From the NCBI GenBank assembly GCA_007922305.1, contig ML677366.1, positions 9,576,933 through 9,640,932 of the forward strand: DNA of 64,000 nt, given 5' to 3'. Shown here one piece after another: positions 45,690 to 57,287 of this stretch. Made by a program: the position numbers and the translations under genes. Each line of letters begins with the position of its first letter. The first letter of the stretch is position 1. The notes below the pieces were generated by a model, which was not told the origin of the DNA, ran no database searches, and saw only the letters and a list, made by a program, of their open reading frames with translations. The DNA is from Dermatemys mawii. Taxonomy: Eukaryota > Chordata > Testudines > Dermatemydidae.

Positions 45690-46770
45690 TGGGCTTGCAC
45701 AGCAAAGTTAATATTTAGACGCAAATTTCTCCAGACTTTTATGGTGTTCTCTTTAATGTTTAGGCCCCTCTCTTTTATTCTATGTCTCTGAAGTGTGTGT
45801 GTGTGATTCACATACTCGCAGAGAGAGCCTATCATATATAAAATGCTAAGTATACCAGCCACTGAAAGCACTACACACCTGATGGACTTTGCATACAATT
45901 CTGCATATAAAAATATTATATTTAGGATATTGCATTTCATTTCCAGTTATTTATTTTATTTTATTTTTTATTGTGACCTTTGTGAAAAGGCCACAAAGTA
46001 TATTGCAGCCACACTGCACTGAAAAAAAAAATTGCATTAGCACTAAAACAATAATCTCTCTGCCAAATGTACAAATATTTGCTAATAACCACTTCACTCT
46101 CACAGGCCTGGAGGACCATTTCATCTTATTATGCTGGCCTGGTTTTTGACATAGGGCTTCTCTGAAATCCGTCCAGCATTCAGCCTTTCACAGCTTTCTG
46201 ATTCATATGAGCTTGGCTGCCACAGCACAGACTGGCTGAATGACTGCTTCCTGGAAACTCTGCATTGTGTACAGGCAGACGGGTTCACATGGCTGACCTT
46301 CTGTCACTGTGTGGACAGTTTGGGTCTGACCACTTGACCTTCTGTGATCTACATCAGCACAAGTGGTGTACCAAGAGCAGAACTGAAAGACAGATGGGCA
46401 GTCACTAATTTGATTTTCTTCAGGTTGTTCTAGCTATATTTGTTAATATGCAGTAGCATAATGCATCTTTCCATACAGGCACAGACACCAAATGTTCTCC
46501 AGGTGATCTGTGCTACACCAGCTATTGAGAACATCCATGAAAATTAACTGGAGCTTTCAAATGAATGGTATTGCATGTAAAACTGATAAATCTATTAAAC
46601 ACATATCAAAACTCTTGTTGCTCTATTCAGACAAAAAGATTTATTCATAGAACAATTTAGTATTTCCTGCATAGTTATCAATGAATAGTGATGACTTGTG
46701 ATGATCTGAAAGTTTCATGCCTTGAATTCCATTTAGAGCATAAAAAATAAACCAGAAAAGGAATGGAATA
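45690..46770. other. AT-rich non-coding stretch
   Basis: Contains a (TTTTA)n run at about 45951-45969. No gene or clear transposon is seen. Confidence 0.45.
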
Positions 46771-46771
46771 G

Positions 46772-46855
46772 ATTCAGTTTTCATTTATACCCAAGCAACT
46801 TGATTGACTTCAGCAGAGTTTCAGGCATGTAAATGAGAGCAGAATATTTGGTCTA
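46772..46855. repeat. Short palindromic repeat with TTGATTGACTTCAGC core
   Basis: TTCATTTATACCCAAGCAAC, TTGATTGACTTCAGCAGAGT and GTAAATGAGAGCAGAATATT follow the common pattern of an arm, a TTGACTTCA core and an arm ending in an AGAAT(C/A)TGG-like word. Confidence 0.45.
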
Positions 46856-46978
46856 GTATATAGTGTATGTGTGTGTGTGTTTATAGATACACATACACAA
46901 CAGGAGACTTAATTAGCTGATATTTGTAAAGCAGTGCTTGAATTCATATATTCTCTTTCACATTGGTAAAACCTGCAT

Positions 46979-47215
46979 CAGTGGTTCTCAACCGGGGGTC
47001 CAGGGCTTCCTGGGGCCACGAGTAGGGTTCTGTCAAACAGGGACAGCATGAGACTCATTGGGGCCCAGGGAAGAAACCTGAAGGCCCTGAGCCACATCAC
47101 CTGGGGCTGAAGCCGAAGTCTGAGCAACTTGGCTTCATGGGGCTCCTTGTGGCTTTTATATGTGTTGTTGTGACACAGGTGGGCCATGGAGGTTTTATAG
47201 CATGCTGAGGGTGAT
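46979..47215. mobile_element. hAT-type element fragment (right end lost)
   Basis: Starts CAGTGGTTCTCAACCGGGG, the characteristic terminus of hAT/Charlie-like elements. The body (AAACAGGGACAGCATGAGAC, GGGGCTGAAGCCGAAGTCTG, GACACAGGTGGGCCATGGAG) matches a turtle repeat I recognise. The expected closing ...GGTTGAGAACC is missing, replaced by a (CA)n-rich segment at 47218-47245. Confidence 0.75.
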
Positions 47216-47247
47216 ACACACAAACACACACACATATACACACAACA
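47216..47247. repeat. (CA)n-rich simple repeat
   Basis: ACACACAAACACACACACAT with TATACACACA following. Confidence 0.85.
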
Positions 47248-47279
47248 TATGAACATATACCCTGTGAAGTACATAAGTA

Positions 47280-47400
47280 TTATATAGGTTTTACAGATGT
47301 AAAAATAGCAGAGAGTATCACCCCAAGTCAGTGGCGGAGTTAAGAATAGAAACCAGGAATCCTGACTTCAAGTCTCCCATTTTAAACCCTAAATGGTAAA
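47280..47400 (-). repeat. MIR-type SINE fragment
   Basis: CCCCAAGTCAGTGGCGGAGT, AAGAATAGAAACCAGGAATC and CTGACTTCAAGTCTCCCATT represent the reversed 5' part of MIR. Confidence 0.7.
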
Positions 47401-47435
47401 TGATATAAGCCTGTGGGTGTATACACATATAGAAA

Positions 47436-47445
47436 CCCCCCCCCC
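47436..47445. repeat. C10 run
   Basis: Ten consecutive cytosines. Confidence 0.9.
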
Positions 47446-47473
47446 ACAAATTCTGTTTACAATCTACAGTATA

Positions 47474-47540
47474 ACCCTCATCCTACTTTCACTGAAGTCA
47501 AAGGAAGTTTCACTGTTGATTTCAAAGGGAACAGCATCAG
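47474..47540. repeat. Short palindrome with TTTCACTGAAGTCAAAGG
   Basis: CTCATCCTACTTTCACTGAA, GTCAAAGGAAGTTTCACTGT and TTGATTTCAAAGGGAACAGC, with ATCAGACT to close. A diverged member of the recurrent palindromes. Confidence 0.55.
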
Positions 47541-47583
47541 ACTCTAAGTCACTCTGTCTTTTTTTCTCTTGTACATATATATG

Positions 47584-47609
47584 GGCGCGCGCACACACAC
47601 ACACACAAA
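47584..47609. repeat. (CG)n(CA)n alternating run, Z-DNA-prone
   Basis: GCGCGCGCACACACACACAC and more CA: strict purine-pyrimidine alternation. Confidence 0.85.
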
Positions 47610-49340
47610 CTTAATATTTGTCTCAGCAAAACCCTGTAAAATCCCTTTATTTTATCCACAAACCAAGTGAGCAGCTGGAATATATTGCTTTCTTTTTTTT
47701 TTCCTCGTGTGCTGCCCCATCTATGACTTGGAGGGTCAGATCCATGGCAAGTTCATTTCTGGGCCAACTCTGCCAAATTATATGATATGAATTAATGTCC
47801 ACTAACGCTTAGAGCAGCAAACTCTGATTTAAGCTCTTAGGTTGAACTTGTCTACAATTGTCGAGGTGAAAGGCCAGTTCATACCCATTAATTAACCTAA
47901 TCCATCTCAATCTACTTTATTTTATACCTTTTAGGGTTTGTGACTCTGTGAAGTATATTTAGATATAGTAATGCTGTTTAAAACTCAGAAACACCGCTAA
48001 AGAGAGACATCATCTACCATAGGTTTATACCACAAATCATTTATTTCAACCAGCTTTTAAATGCTGAAAACTAATTTAATTAGGTATTTGTAAGTTTGAC
48101 TCAACACAGAAAGAAGTTTTCTATCAAAGTGCTCCAAATAAGCATTCCATTAATGCCTAGGTTATTTTTGTTTCTGACTTTTCAGTTCTTGGTAATTTCA
48201 TTAATCAACAAGCATCACTGTTAGTTCCCGCCTGCCTTTTCCCTCTGCTACCCGTCCTCTGATTATGGCACTAATGCTAAAACACATGAAAATTACCTTC
48301 TGAAATTTGAACCTAAACATGACCCCTAACTACAGCTCTTAGTGGCTGGTGTAAATGCGGTGACAGGCACAGAATATTCAGCCAGATTAGTAATGTTTAA
48401 TCTTTATCTAAAAGCATATCGAAATTTCTTAAATGGATCCAATCTCAAAAATAGAATTAAGACATATTACTGGATGTCTATCCCCAAATATTCATTTTTA
48501 ATTTGAAGATTTTTAATAGTTCAGTGATATTTAAGAAGTTATTAGATGACTGAGAGGCTTTTGAAATGGAAATTCCTTAAAGCTTTTTTTGTAGATATAA
48601 TCATTTATAAAGATTTTAAACAGTGTCTTCATCTGAACAGTTTTCCTGCATTGTTTTGAAATCCCATCTGTTTAAAATTTGGGGGTGAGGAGGTTGATTT
48701 TTTTTAAAAAAAACCCTATAAGCAACAGAAAGTTTCTGTCCCATAACAGTAATACATAAAACCAAGTTGAAATGATAATGAGCCACCTATGAAAGGTTTG
48801 ATAGGAATGAAATAAGTGTCTAAATATTTATCCAGACTTATCTGAGTCTCTTGATTCTGGAAATCAGGCCAATAACCACAGGAGTACTGTGTGATGTTTA
48901 GAAACCATGTAGTTAGTGGTTTGTTTGCTTCCATGGGTATAACTTTTAGGCAGCAACTAAAATGAAAATGATTCTCAGATAATAGTCTAAGACAAAACAG
49001 ACCTTATTAGGAATATCTCAGCATCTGATGAAAATCTGCATCACAGTTGACAAGAAGCATTTCTGCAGAATCAAACTCTTGTACATTCAGATTAGTGGAA
49101 ACTATAATACTACCTGAAACAATACCACTTGGTGACTTTCAATAATCTTACACACTTGATGTTGAACTGCAAAGCCTGGATCCCAATCCCAATTTTTTTT
49201 CAAAATTAACCCTGTTTGGATCTGCCATTTTAGTTCTGTTTGTTGAAAGAAGGGGAAAATCTTGAAATTTTGGTGCAAGTATACATGTTTTTGGAGTTTA
49301 TGGGTATTTGAATCCAGAGTTTCAGTTGGGTTCATATTTT
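47610..49340. other. AT-rich non-coding stretch
   Basis: No gene or intact transposon. Around 49170-49330 there is a degraded dispersed repeat (GGATCCCAATCCC...TTTGAATCC). Confidence 0.45.
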
Positions 49341-49344
49341 ATCA

Positions 49345-49482
49345 CAATAATAATAATACTTCCTGGGTCTTATATAGTAGTTGTCATCCATAGATCGCAA
49401 AATACTTTTAAAAGGAGTTCAAGTATTATTCCCCATATTTTGATTTCCCAAGGTCACTCAGCAGGCCAGTGGCCTAGCCATT
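49345..49482 (-). repeat. MIR-type SINE fragment
   Basis: AATAATAATACTTCCTGGGT, CTTATATAGTAGTTGTCATC, CCCAAGGTCACTCAGCAGGC and CAGTGGCCTAGCC show reversed MIR order, with the core partly lost. Confidence 0.75.
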
Positions 49483-49825
49483 TAATGACCTAAGAGCCAA
49501 TGGAAATGCAACCTTTGGCTAATTTCAAAATATAATGAGAATAGCTTTGTTGTGATATTTAGGTATTTTTTTCTTTAGTGATGGCTGGAACCTGGGGGAG
49601 AAGGTAAAATCACACACACAGAAAAAAATTAGGAATATTTTTTCCTGTTCTTTAATAAAATTGTCCAATGTAAAGAAAAATCTTTTGTGCTGCACAAATT
49701 TTAACAGATTTTGAGTAGTTTTATATTGCTCTGAATTCTTTCCAAAACCAGTAAGGATAAGGGTGTGGGCATTTTTTGTGTTTGAACAATATTAGCATAT
49801 TCATTTATATTAATTTCAGTTACAC

Positions 49826-50085
49826 AGATTCATAGATCAAGATCAGAAAGGACCATTGTGATCATCTAGTCTGACATTCTGTCTAAAACAATCCATAGAA
49901 CTTCCCCAAAATAATTCCTTGGGCAGATCTTTTTAGGAAAAAAAATACAATCTCAGTTTACAAATTGCCAATGATTGAGAATCCACCACGACCATTGGTA
50001 AATTGTTTCAGTGGTTAATTATGCTCCCTATTAAAAATGTGCACCTTATTTGCCTACCTTCAGCTTCCAGCCACATCACATCCCT
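49826..50085 (-). mobile_element. CR1 LINE, 3'-end copy
   Basis: On the plus strand the copy reads CATAGATCAAGATCAGAAAG, GACCATTGTGATCATCTAGT, CTGACATTCTGTC, ATAGAACTTCCCCAAAATAA, GAGAATCCACCACGACCATT and GGTAAATTGTTTCAGTGGTT. This is the reverse complement of a sauropsid CR1 3' region in the form common in turtles. It is 5'-truncated, as most CR1 copies are, and retains only a small decayed part of the end of the second reading frame. It is the strongest single pointer to the taxon. Confidence 0.93.
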
Positions 50086-50162
50086 AATCCTTGCTGTCCT
50101 TAACTGAGAAATTGAGTGAACTGTGCAATGGGGAATGAGGAGACTGCTGAGGAGACCCACTG

Positions 50163-50232
50163 GATGAAATCCTGGCCTATTTGAAGTCAGTGACAAACTC
50201 CCGTTGATTTCAACAGGGCCAGGATAACATCC
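50163..50232. repeat. Short palindrome (ATCCTGGCC...GGCCAGGAT)
   Basis: GAAATCCTGGCCTATTTGAA and GTCAGTGACAAACTCCC pair with CGTTGATTTCAACAGGGCCA and GGATAACATC at about three quarters of positions. The clearest member of the recurrent palindrome group. Confidence 0.75.
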
Positions 50233-50904
50233 ATTGCCTCTTGCCTGGGTAAGAAGAAATTATGCAGGTATAATCCCAGGAATAGCTAAAATCGGGGAGA
50301 AAAGTTAGACAAAACTATGTGGTGTTTGAGTTACCTATGAAGCCAAACCCCAGGAAGAGGGTAAATTGGGCTATTTAGAGCAAGTGTGTATTTGTTCAGA
50401 GATAGATGGGAATTATTAGCTTGCAAGCCAATCAGATAATCACACTGAAGAATGACCGGCAAGTGTGCTGTTGATGTTCTGGCTAACTGATCAAGAGGAC
50501 TGTTCCTTCTTCCCCTTGATGTACCTAAACTTTTGGCTCCAAGCAAACCTTGGAATCCAGTAGAGATCCAGACTTTTTCCAGCCAGGATAATTAGTTTTA
50601 GGAAAGAAAATACATTTGAGGCAAGCATTCTTGGAGAGATCTTTCCATTCCATTTTCCTTTTCCTTCATCATTTGCCAAACACAGGCAGAATACTCTGTG
50701 CTTAGCTTCTTAAGCAGGAAGAGACAAACAAGAAGATAACGGGACAAGGAACATACTGTGGGGAAGATGCTTAAAATATTTCTGATTTTCTTTGTGAGAT
50801 GCAGAGAAACACAGCCTGATTTTGGACTGAAGCCACCTCTGTAATTGTACCAAATAGCTCCTAGCAACATCATAACTTGGGAAAGTGCACCTTCAATAGT
50901 AACA
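50233..50904. other. Non-coding stretch without recognised features
   Basis: No repeat or exon is recognised. Minus-strand frames at 50331-50873 overlap each other and match nothing I know. Confidence 0.45.
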
Positions 50905-51115
50905 GAAAAGAGGGGTGGCCTAGGGGCTAGGATGCTGGCTGATATTCAGAGACCTGTGTTCATTTCACTTCTCTGCCACAGACGTGTGTGACCCTGGGCA
51001 AGTCACTTAGTCCACCTATGCTAGGTTCTCTATCTGTACAAGAGAGACAATAGAATTTCCCCAGCTCACAGGAGTGCTTTACGGATAAATACATTGAAGA
51101 CCATAAGGTGATGAA
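50905..51115 (+). repeat. MIR-type SINE, nearly complete
   Basis: GGCCTAGGGGCTAGGATGCT (tRNA-like A-box part), ACCTGTGTTCATTTCACTTC (B-box part), GTGTGTGACCCTGGGCAAGT, CACTTAGTCC, then GGAGTGCTTTACGGATAAAT. Confidence 0.88.
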
Positions 51116-51634
51116 ATGGTAAGGTAATGGGGCTAAATAGAAAGAACAGCAGCTGTGACAGGATTTTATATTGGAACAATCCCTTTGTTATACCATCCTG
51201 ACCCAAATACTCATTCTTTATGTGATGTTATAGTACGCAATATATGCCAGCTTCTTTTTCTAGGCTATCCTAAATCCATTATGCAAAGAGCTTGGAAAGC
51301 AAAGTTGTCTTGTGGTAGGTGCATGATTTGATATGCTCCTTTTCTCAGGTTACAATAGCAGAAGGGGAGATGTTTTGCAAAGTACGTGACACACGTTAGA
51401 TTGTAATAGTATTCATGAGCACAACTATGCCATGCACAAAAATATACTTTTGGAGCGGGGTGGGGGTGAGGGGGATTATTTGGGGCCAAATCCTCCACAT
51501 CTGTACAAACTGACATCAACCAAGCTTTGTTCAAAGGGATCTTCCAAGAGCCGGGAGGAAGGGGAGCTGATCGTGGGGGAAAGAAGAATCCTTTATTAAG
51601 TTCACAGTAAAACATGTGAACTTCTGTGCAGCCT
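51116..51634. other. Non-coding stretch; G-rich patch
   Basis: A G-rich patch, GGAGCGGGGTGGGGGTGAGG, lies at about 51452-51471. A 145-codon minus-strand frame (51702-51265) has no family resemblance. Confidence 0.45.
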
Positions 51635-51872
51635 TTGGGAACATCTACACTGCCTGCCAGATTGGTGGGTAACAATCGATCTATTGGGGATCGATTTATC
51701 ACGTCTAGTGTAGAGGCGGAAGTGGAGTCAATGGGGGAGCAGCAGCGATCGACTCGCCGCCATAGGGACAGCCAGGTAAGTCGACCTAAGATACTCCAAC
51801 TTCAGCTACACTCTTTGTGTAGCTGAAGTTGTGTATCTTAGGTCGACACCCCTCCCTAGTGTAGACCAGGTC
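51635..51872. mobile_element. GTCTACAC-type MITE, related to 2216-2486
   Basis: AACATCTACACTGCC at the left and AGTGTAGACCAGG at the right are the diverged ends. Inside, a strong hairpin pairs GTCGACCTAAGATACTCCAA and CTTCAGCTACA with TGTAGCTGAAG and TTGTGTATCTTAGGTCGAC. A second part has ATCGATCTATTGGGGATCGA. The CGA-rich words are typical of an abundant turtle family, and the arrangement parallels that of the element at 2216-2486. Confidence 0.82.
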
Positions 51873-54094
51873 TGTGATATGCAGACCACATGTGCACCCA
51901 GAGACTTTTGCACGTGGGGATTTTTGCATGATAGATGCGTATATGGGTGGTTGTAGATCTGGCCACCATGTCCCTGTTCCAACATTGGCCCCCTCCCACA
52001 AATTTCTACACTGCTCTGTGTGAAACCTCCCTGGTGCATAGCTCTAGGACACAAGAGCTCTTTCTGTTGCCCTTGATTGCTATAGAATGGAGGTAGTCTT
52101 AGGCCTTCATCATTATGCTAAGATGGGCAAAACTGGGGATGACTTTAATTATGGGCTATTAGAAAATATCAAATTCAATGCTGATTTGAATCTAGGTTTT
52201 AGTTTATTCAAATCCCCCAAATCTGTGTATGGGGAAAGGGAACTAGGGGGGTTGATTCAGATTAAAGCTACCAATTCTTGGCTTTTCTCTTCACACTGAA
52301 ACAGTTTCCCTGTGGTTAAGACGATGCTGTGGTATGGGAAATAAAAACAGAGTACAAAAAAGCTTTATTTGCTTTCCAAATTCCATATTGTTTTGTCTTA
52401 CACATTCTTTTCTCTGGCTCTTTTTCTTTCTGTGGGTTGCCAAATTAAAATTTTGTACTGGACCATTAAAGAAAAAGAAAAAATAAACCTTGTATTGACT
52501 ACAGCACTTTTTCCCCGTCACCATTGGGGCCTTAGCTAAAGTGACCCAAGGTTGAATAGGCTCTCAGAGAAAGTATTCTTGCCAAAGACATGTCATTGCT
52601 GTTAAACAGTACTAATGAATGCATAGATTTAGAACCTTATTTACACTGAAATTTGTTTAGTAAGCCAACTTAGGTCTGAAAATTGGGACAAACAGTTTCC
52701 TCAATAATTTAATAACTCCAAAGACCTCATCCATTTGTGAAAGGCAAAGAGTCTCACTGTCCACTTATGAATGCAAAGTCATGTTTCCCGAAATTGAATA
52801 AAATGCTAATAATACAGCAGATCCACAGATCAGTGAGTAAGTGGCTTTTAGCTCTGAGTTCAGCCTGAGCCAGAGTGAATTAGAACAGCCAGCCTGCCTC
52901 TTTCCTAACCAAAATGATTTTATTCTATCAATTGCCTTCGTTCCAAGTGTTCTTCAGGGTTCACATTTCTTTTCATAACCTTCGTGAATTTGGCATCCTT
53001 GCCAGTACTGCTGGAACTTTCAGATCAGACATTATTCATTGAAACAAGTAGGCTTACTTGGTCAGGTCACATTCTTTATCTGAATTTTTACTTGTGAGCC
53101 ATAATACCTATTTGTTGGGCTAGGAGGGAGTTGGGAGACAAGGGAGTGGGAGGGAAATATGTATTCAGTATCTTGTATGGCCAAATTTAGCTATGAGTTA
53201 TACTGGATTCTGCCGGCATAAACCAGAAGGGAAATCCCATTGACAGAAGGTCCCAAGGTTGTGGTGTTACATCATGCCAGTGGCTTCTCCTCCCTTGTAT
53301 TGGGGGTCATGCAGATCGCTTAAACTAAACAAACTAACTAACAAAAGAAAAACAACCCCACAAGTGCATGTTGGCCTCTGAAGAGCTTGGAGAGATTGGA
53401 AATATTAATGTGATTATTGTAATTCAGTTATTCTAGCCTCAGAATCTATTGCCAACATTCTCTCATGTTCATGACAATAAGAGGCCAAATTGTGCATTTC
53501 ATGGCTCTCAAACAACCCCCATTGACGTCAGTAAGTCTGTGCTTAAATAAGGGCAGGATCTGGCCCTGTATGACTCATTTCTGCAGTTTCCTATGGGAAA
53601 AAGCAATTAGCGTGTGCATCACGGTTCCCATTAATAACAAGTCATAATTTATGTACCAGCCTTTACCAAATCATGGAATCTGAGAAACTGCAATATGTCC
53701 CTACACTCAGAATATTGCAATGTCCCTGTAGCTTTGCAAATACTATTGTTATCAAACATGGGCATTTTTGGTCAATATTGAATTTAAAATGGGCATCCTC
53801 CATAGTTGTGAAAAACATTAATTCTGGCAATATGGTTGGTGCATATTTTCCCATTATTAATTGTCTGGATCATGTTGACACGTTCTATAGTCTTTGATAG
53901 TATTAGTATATGATAGTAAAATGTATTCATAGTTTATTATGTATTAATCAGATGCTCTGGAAGCATTTTAGAAAAAGTAATGTATCCCTTCCTTTGCTAG
54001 GGATGGCCCTGAACCAAACATAATGCTGGATCCAGACAAACTGCCATCATCAAATATGAAACATTTCAGATCTCAAACTGGATCAGACCCGCAT
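51873..54094. other. Non-coding stretch with degraded repeat fragments
   Basis: About 53165-53245 (GGCCAAATTTAGCTATGAGT ... GAAATCCCATTGACAG) and 54000-54090 are degraded dispersed repeats. No gene is supported. Confidence 0.4.
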
Positions 54095-54190
54095 GACTCT
54101 GCATTTGACAAATAAGTAAACTGAGGCACTGAGGTTAAGTTATCTGGGCAAGACCACACAGCAAATTATTTGAAGAGTTAGGACTTAGTG
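54095..54190 (-). repeat. MIR-type SINE fragment
   Basis: ACAAATAAGTAAACTGAGGC, ACTGAGGTTAAGTTATCTGG, GCAAGACCACACAGCAAATT and AGAGTTAGGACTTAG are in reversed MIR order. Confidence 0.75.
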
Positions 54191-57100
54191 GATTGATTTT
54201 TAGCACTGGGAAATCAATGAAACAAGACACAATCTCATGCTGCCTCCCTAAAAATAACGTTTTAGATGTAAACAAACAAACACAACCCTACATACCAGAC
54301 CATTCTGTTGTCTTCTTCCCTGTTGTTCTGAAAGCGAGGCTGGTATAAAATAAGAAGAGACTCATCCAGCATGTGAAATCTTTCTAACAATATTTTAAAA
54401 ATTACATGCTGCTGCTATCCTGAAAACCTTTCATGGAACACCCCTAAATAAACCTGTCTTTCCTCCACTACAAACCATTAGGAAATACATTTTGAAGCCG
54501 AGCGTCTATCAGAATATGGTATTACATGACACTGTAACCTTTTTCCCTCCAGAAAACCACCCTTTATGAATAAAACATAGGTGACCTTTAAAAACTTAGC
54601 AGTTGTACTAGGTGATTGCATATTAACAAGCTTTTTGAAGAACTAGGACAGGCACTGTACGTTTCAGTTAAGGACAGATAATAGAACTATTCAAATAATT
54701 TATTATTTTATGCAATATGGGAAAATGTAAGAAAACTACCTCTACAAGAGCCTGCTTAAATTTTTGTGAGTATAATTTTATGTGACTCCCCTCATTCATC
54801 TCAATTATACAGTCACTGTTAAATGAAAGGCTCGCTTTGAAAGGACAATCCTGATTCTCCTTTGCTTGAAGTTTATGAACATCTTTAGTTTGAGGCCTCT
54901 TGATAGACCAGGCTGAAGTGACTACTAGGCACTTTTTGGGGAGGATCACAGCACATTTAAGGCAGCCTCTGATAAAGTTTTGGGACCAGATCTTCACTGG
55001 GTTTAAATTGGCGTAGCTCCAGTTATGTCAATTTATGCAAAATGAGGAGCCAGCCATTTTGACCAATTTTATCTTTGGTGCAGTGCTACAGACTGTAGTA
55101 TGTAATCTCCATGGAAACCAAGTGAGGGCCAGAGGGAATGGGCTTACAGTAAAGGGAAGATATCATTTTTGGAAGTTCAGTAAGCATCCAGATGTTTGAA
55201 CACTTAACTGAACCAAACCATTGTTGCTGGGTATTTTTTGAGTGTGTGGTTCATCCTTCCCTAATTCTGATCTTATTAGTTTCTGAACTCGGCTCTCTGT
55301 GGGTGGAAAGATAGGATGCTAATCATTGTGTCATCTTATGCCTGCTGTCTCCATGATGTTGTCCTTCGTCTTTAAAAATGCAGAAAACAACTTTAACACA
55401 CTGAAACCTGATGATGTGGATACAGGAAATGTCTTAGAATCTTGCAAGGAGATAATTGTATGGCCTCAATACTATTTTTGTTGCGTTCCTTCTACTGAAA
55501 GACTTAAGAATGGATGAGAGGTCATCATATTACATTCTGAATTACAATAAGTTTAACTCAGTAAATTAGCAATAATTGTTACTTAATAATTTAGAACTAT
55601 AGAAATCCAAACAAATAAATATTACAAATATATCCATCAAGCTAGTTTTTCCATCTTAGTGGGAGGGAATGTGAAAGAGCTAAATTTAATGTAAAATTAC
55701 AGCAATAAACGTTATGTCTTTTTTTGTGTTTCCTTGAACTATCTCAGATACAATTGCATCAAGATGGCTTGATGTTACTTCAACATTTGCAACAGAAGCT
55801 GCTTCCTTGGACTACTGGAAATATATCCAGGCACGGAGAAGAAAACAATCAGTGACATTTGTCATTTTAGCATTTAGCCTCCTTAGGTTGTCTGAAGGGT
55901 TTCCAAGTGGGAGTCTAGAATGTGTGTGCATGCACGTGTGTAACTTTCCCTAATGTAAGCAGAGTACACTGTAGTTTATTCTTTGAGCCAATAGGGGAGG
56001 GAAAGGGAAAAATGTTCCACAAGGCCAACCTGATAGGATTTCTCCGATGTGTCATTATGGTATTTCAGAGCATATGTGTTGCTGCCATATGAACTGGATG
56101 GGAACACAAAGTAATCAATTTCAGTTGAGAGTACTAATTTATCATCTTGCCATCCTTTATTGCAAAGGAGAGAATCTCTCTGTCTCCCTGCACCACTTCC
56201 TAAATACAAAATCAGGACAATAAAGAGGCCCATGTCCTCTTTATTTCATAAAAGAAAATGCAATTCAAATAAATGTACAGGAGACTACACTGAAAAGCAG
56301 AAGTGTGAATGTTCGTCCTCCATCAGTGTGCAGTAAAGGGCAAGTGCTTAGATTGCCCTCTGTTGGAAAAATGTCATAGCAAGAATCCCAGTGGTCCCAA
56401 ATTTCTGAACCCTTGGAGTGATGCTACTTGGAACTCCCTCCCCAGAAATGCATACATACTCACCAAACAAATGCTGTACCAGCTTTGGAAAATGAGTACC
56501 CATTAGCCTTATGCTGTAAGTGAAATAAATCTTCCCTGTTTTCCTTAAAATACAAATACTTCATCATGGCTGAACAATCAAGGATAATCAATACAACTAG
56601 CCCCAATCTTTGAAATTTACAAATAAGGAGAACTCTCATACATTTGAAAGAACAGTAAAACCTTCCCTAAAGGTTTTATTCAGGCCCATATCTTGGATGC
56701 CTTTTTTCTATGCATAGAAAGTTGGGTATTGAATAAGGTTTAGAAACTTAAGCCATATTTTTTGACAGTCCCCCAAACTTGAACTTTCTCAATTTGCATT
56801 GATTTGGAAAGCTATGCTTGGGGACAAGTGAAAACCCACTTCTAGGAATTCTTACTTCCAGGAAAGTGATACTGGATTGCCAAATCTGGTCATGTTTTGT
56901 GTACTCACCATTAGGCACAGGTCAATAGTAGCAAATCTTTCTGGAGCCATTAAAGCCAAAGTACATCTGCAAACCACAGATGCTAAGGGGCAGCCTAGGG
57001 TTGTACACAACCAGCTAACATATGTTAAAAGTGTTAATCTCTGTCCATCCTAGGCACTAACATTTTTAAACATCATTTAAATAAAACATGTGAGCTAACA

Positions 57101-57230
57101 TGTCTTAAATCCTTTCCCCACACAATATTTTTCCTCCTAGTTTAGCCTGGTTTGCATTTACTCTGCTGTCCCTCAAATATTTTCTGTACAGTCTAAAATA
57201 CCTCCTCAAACATTTTCCTTCTTTAAATTC
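54191..57230. other. AT-rich non-coding stretch
   Basis: No gene or intact transposon. An alternating purine-pyrimidine patch, TGTGTGTGCATGCACGTGTG, lies at about 55921-55940. A short palindromic-repeat remnant (TTTAAATTGGCGTAGCTCC ... GTCAATTTATGC) is near 55000-55045. Confidence 0.45.
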
Positions 57231-57235
57231 CGGGT

Positions 57236-57287
57236 ATGTGTGTGCGTGCGCGTGTGTGTGCGAGCACGCGCGCACACACCCACACAA
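57236..57287. repeat. Z-DNA-prone alternating palindrome
   Basis: GTGTGTGCGTGCGCGTGTGT on one side and GCACGCGCGCACACACCCAC on the other are near reverse complements, with GCGA between. Almost every step alternates purine and pyrimidine. Confidence 0.9.
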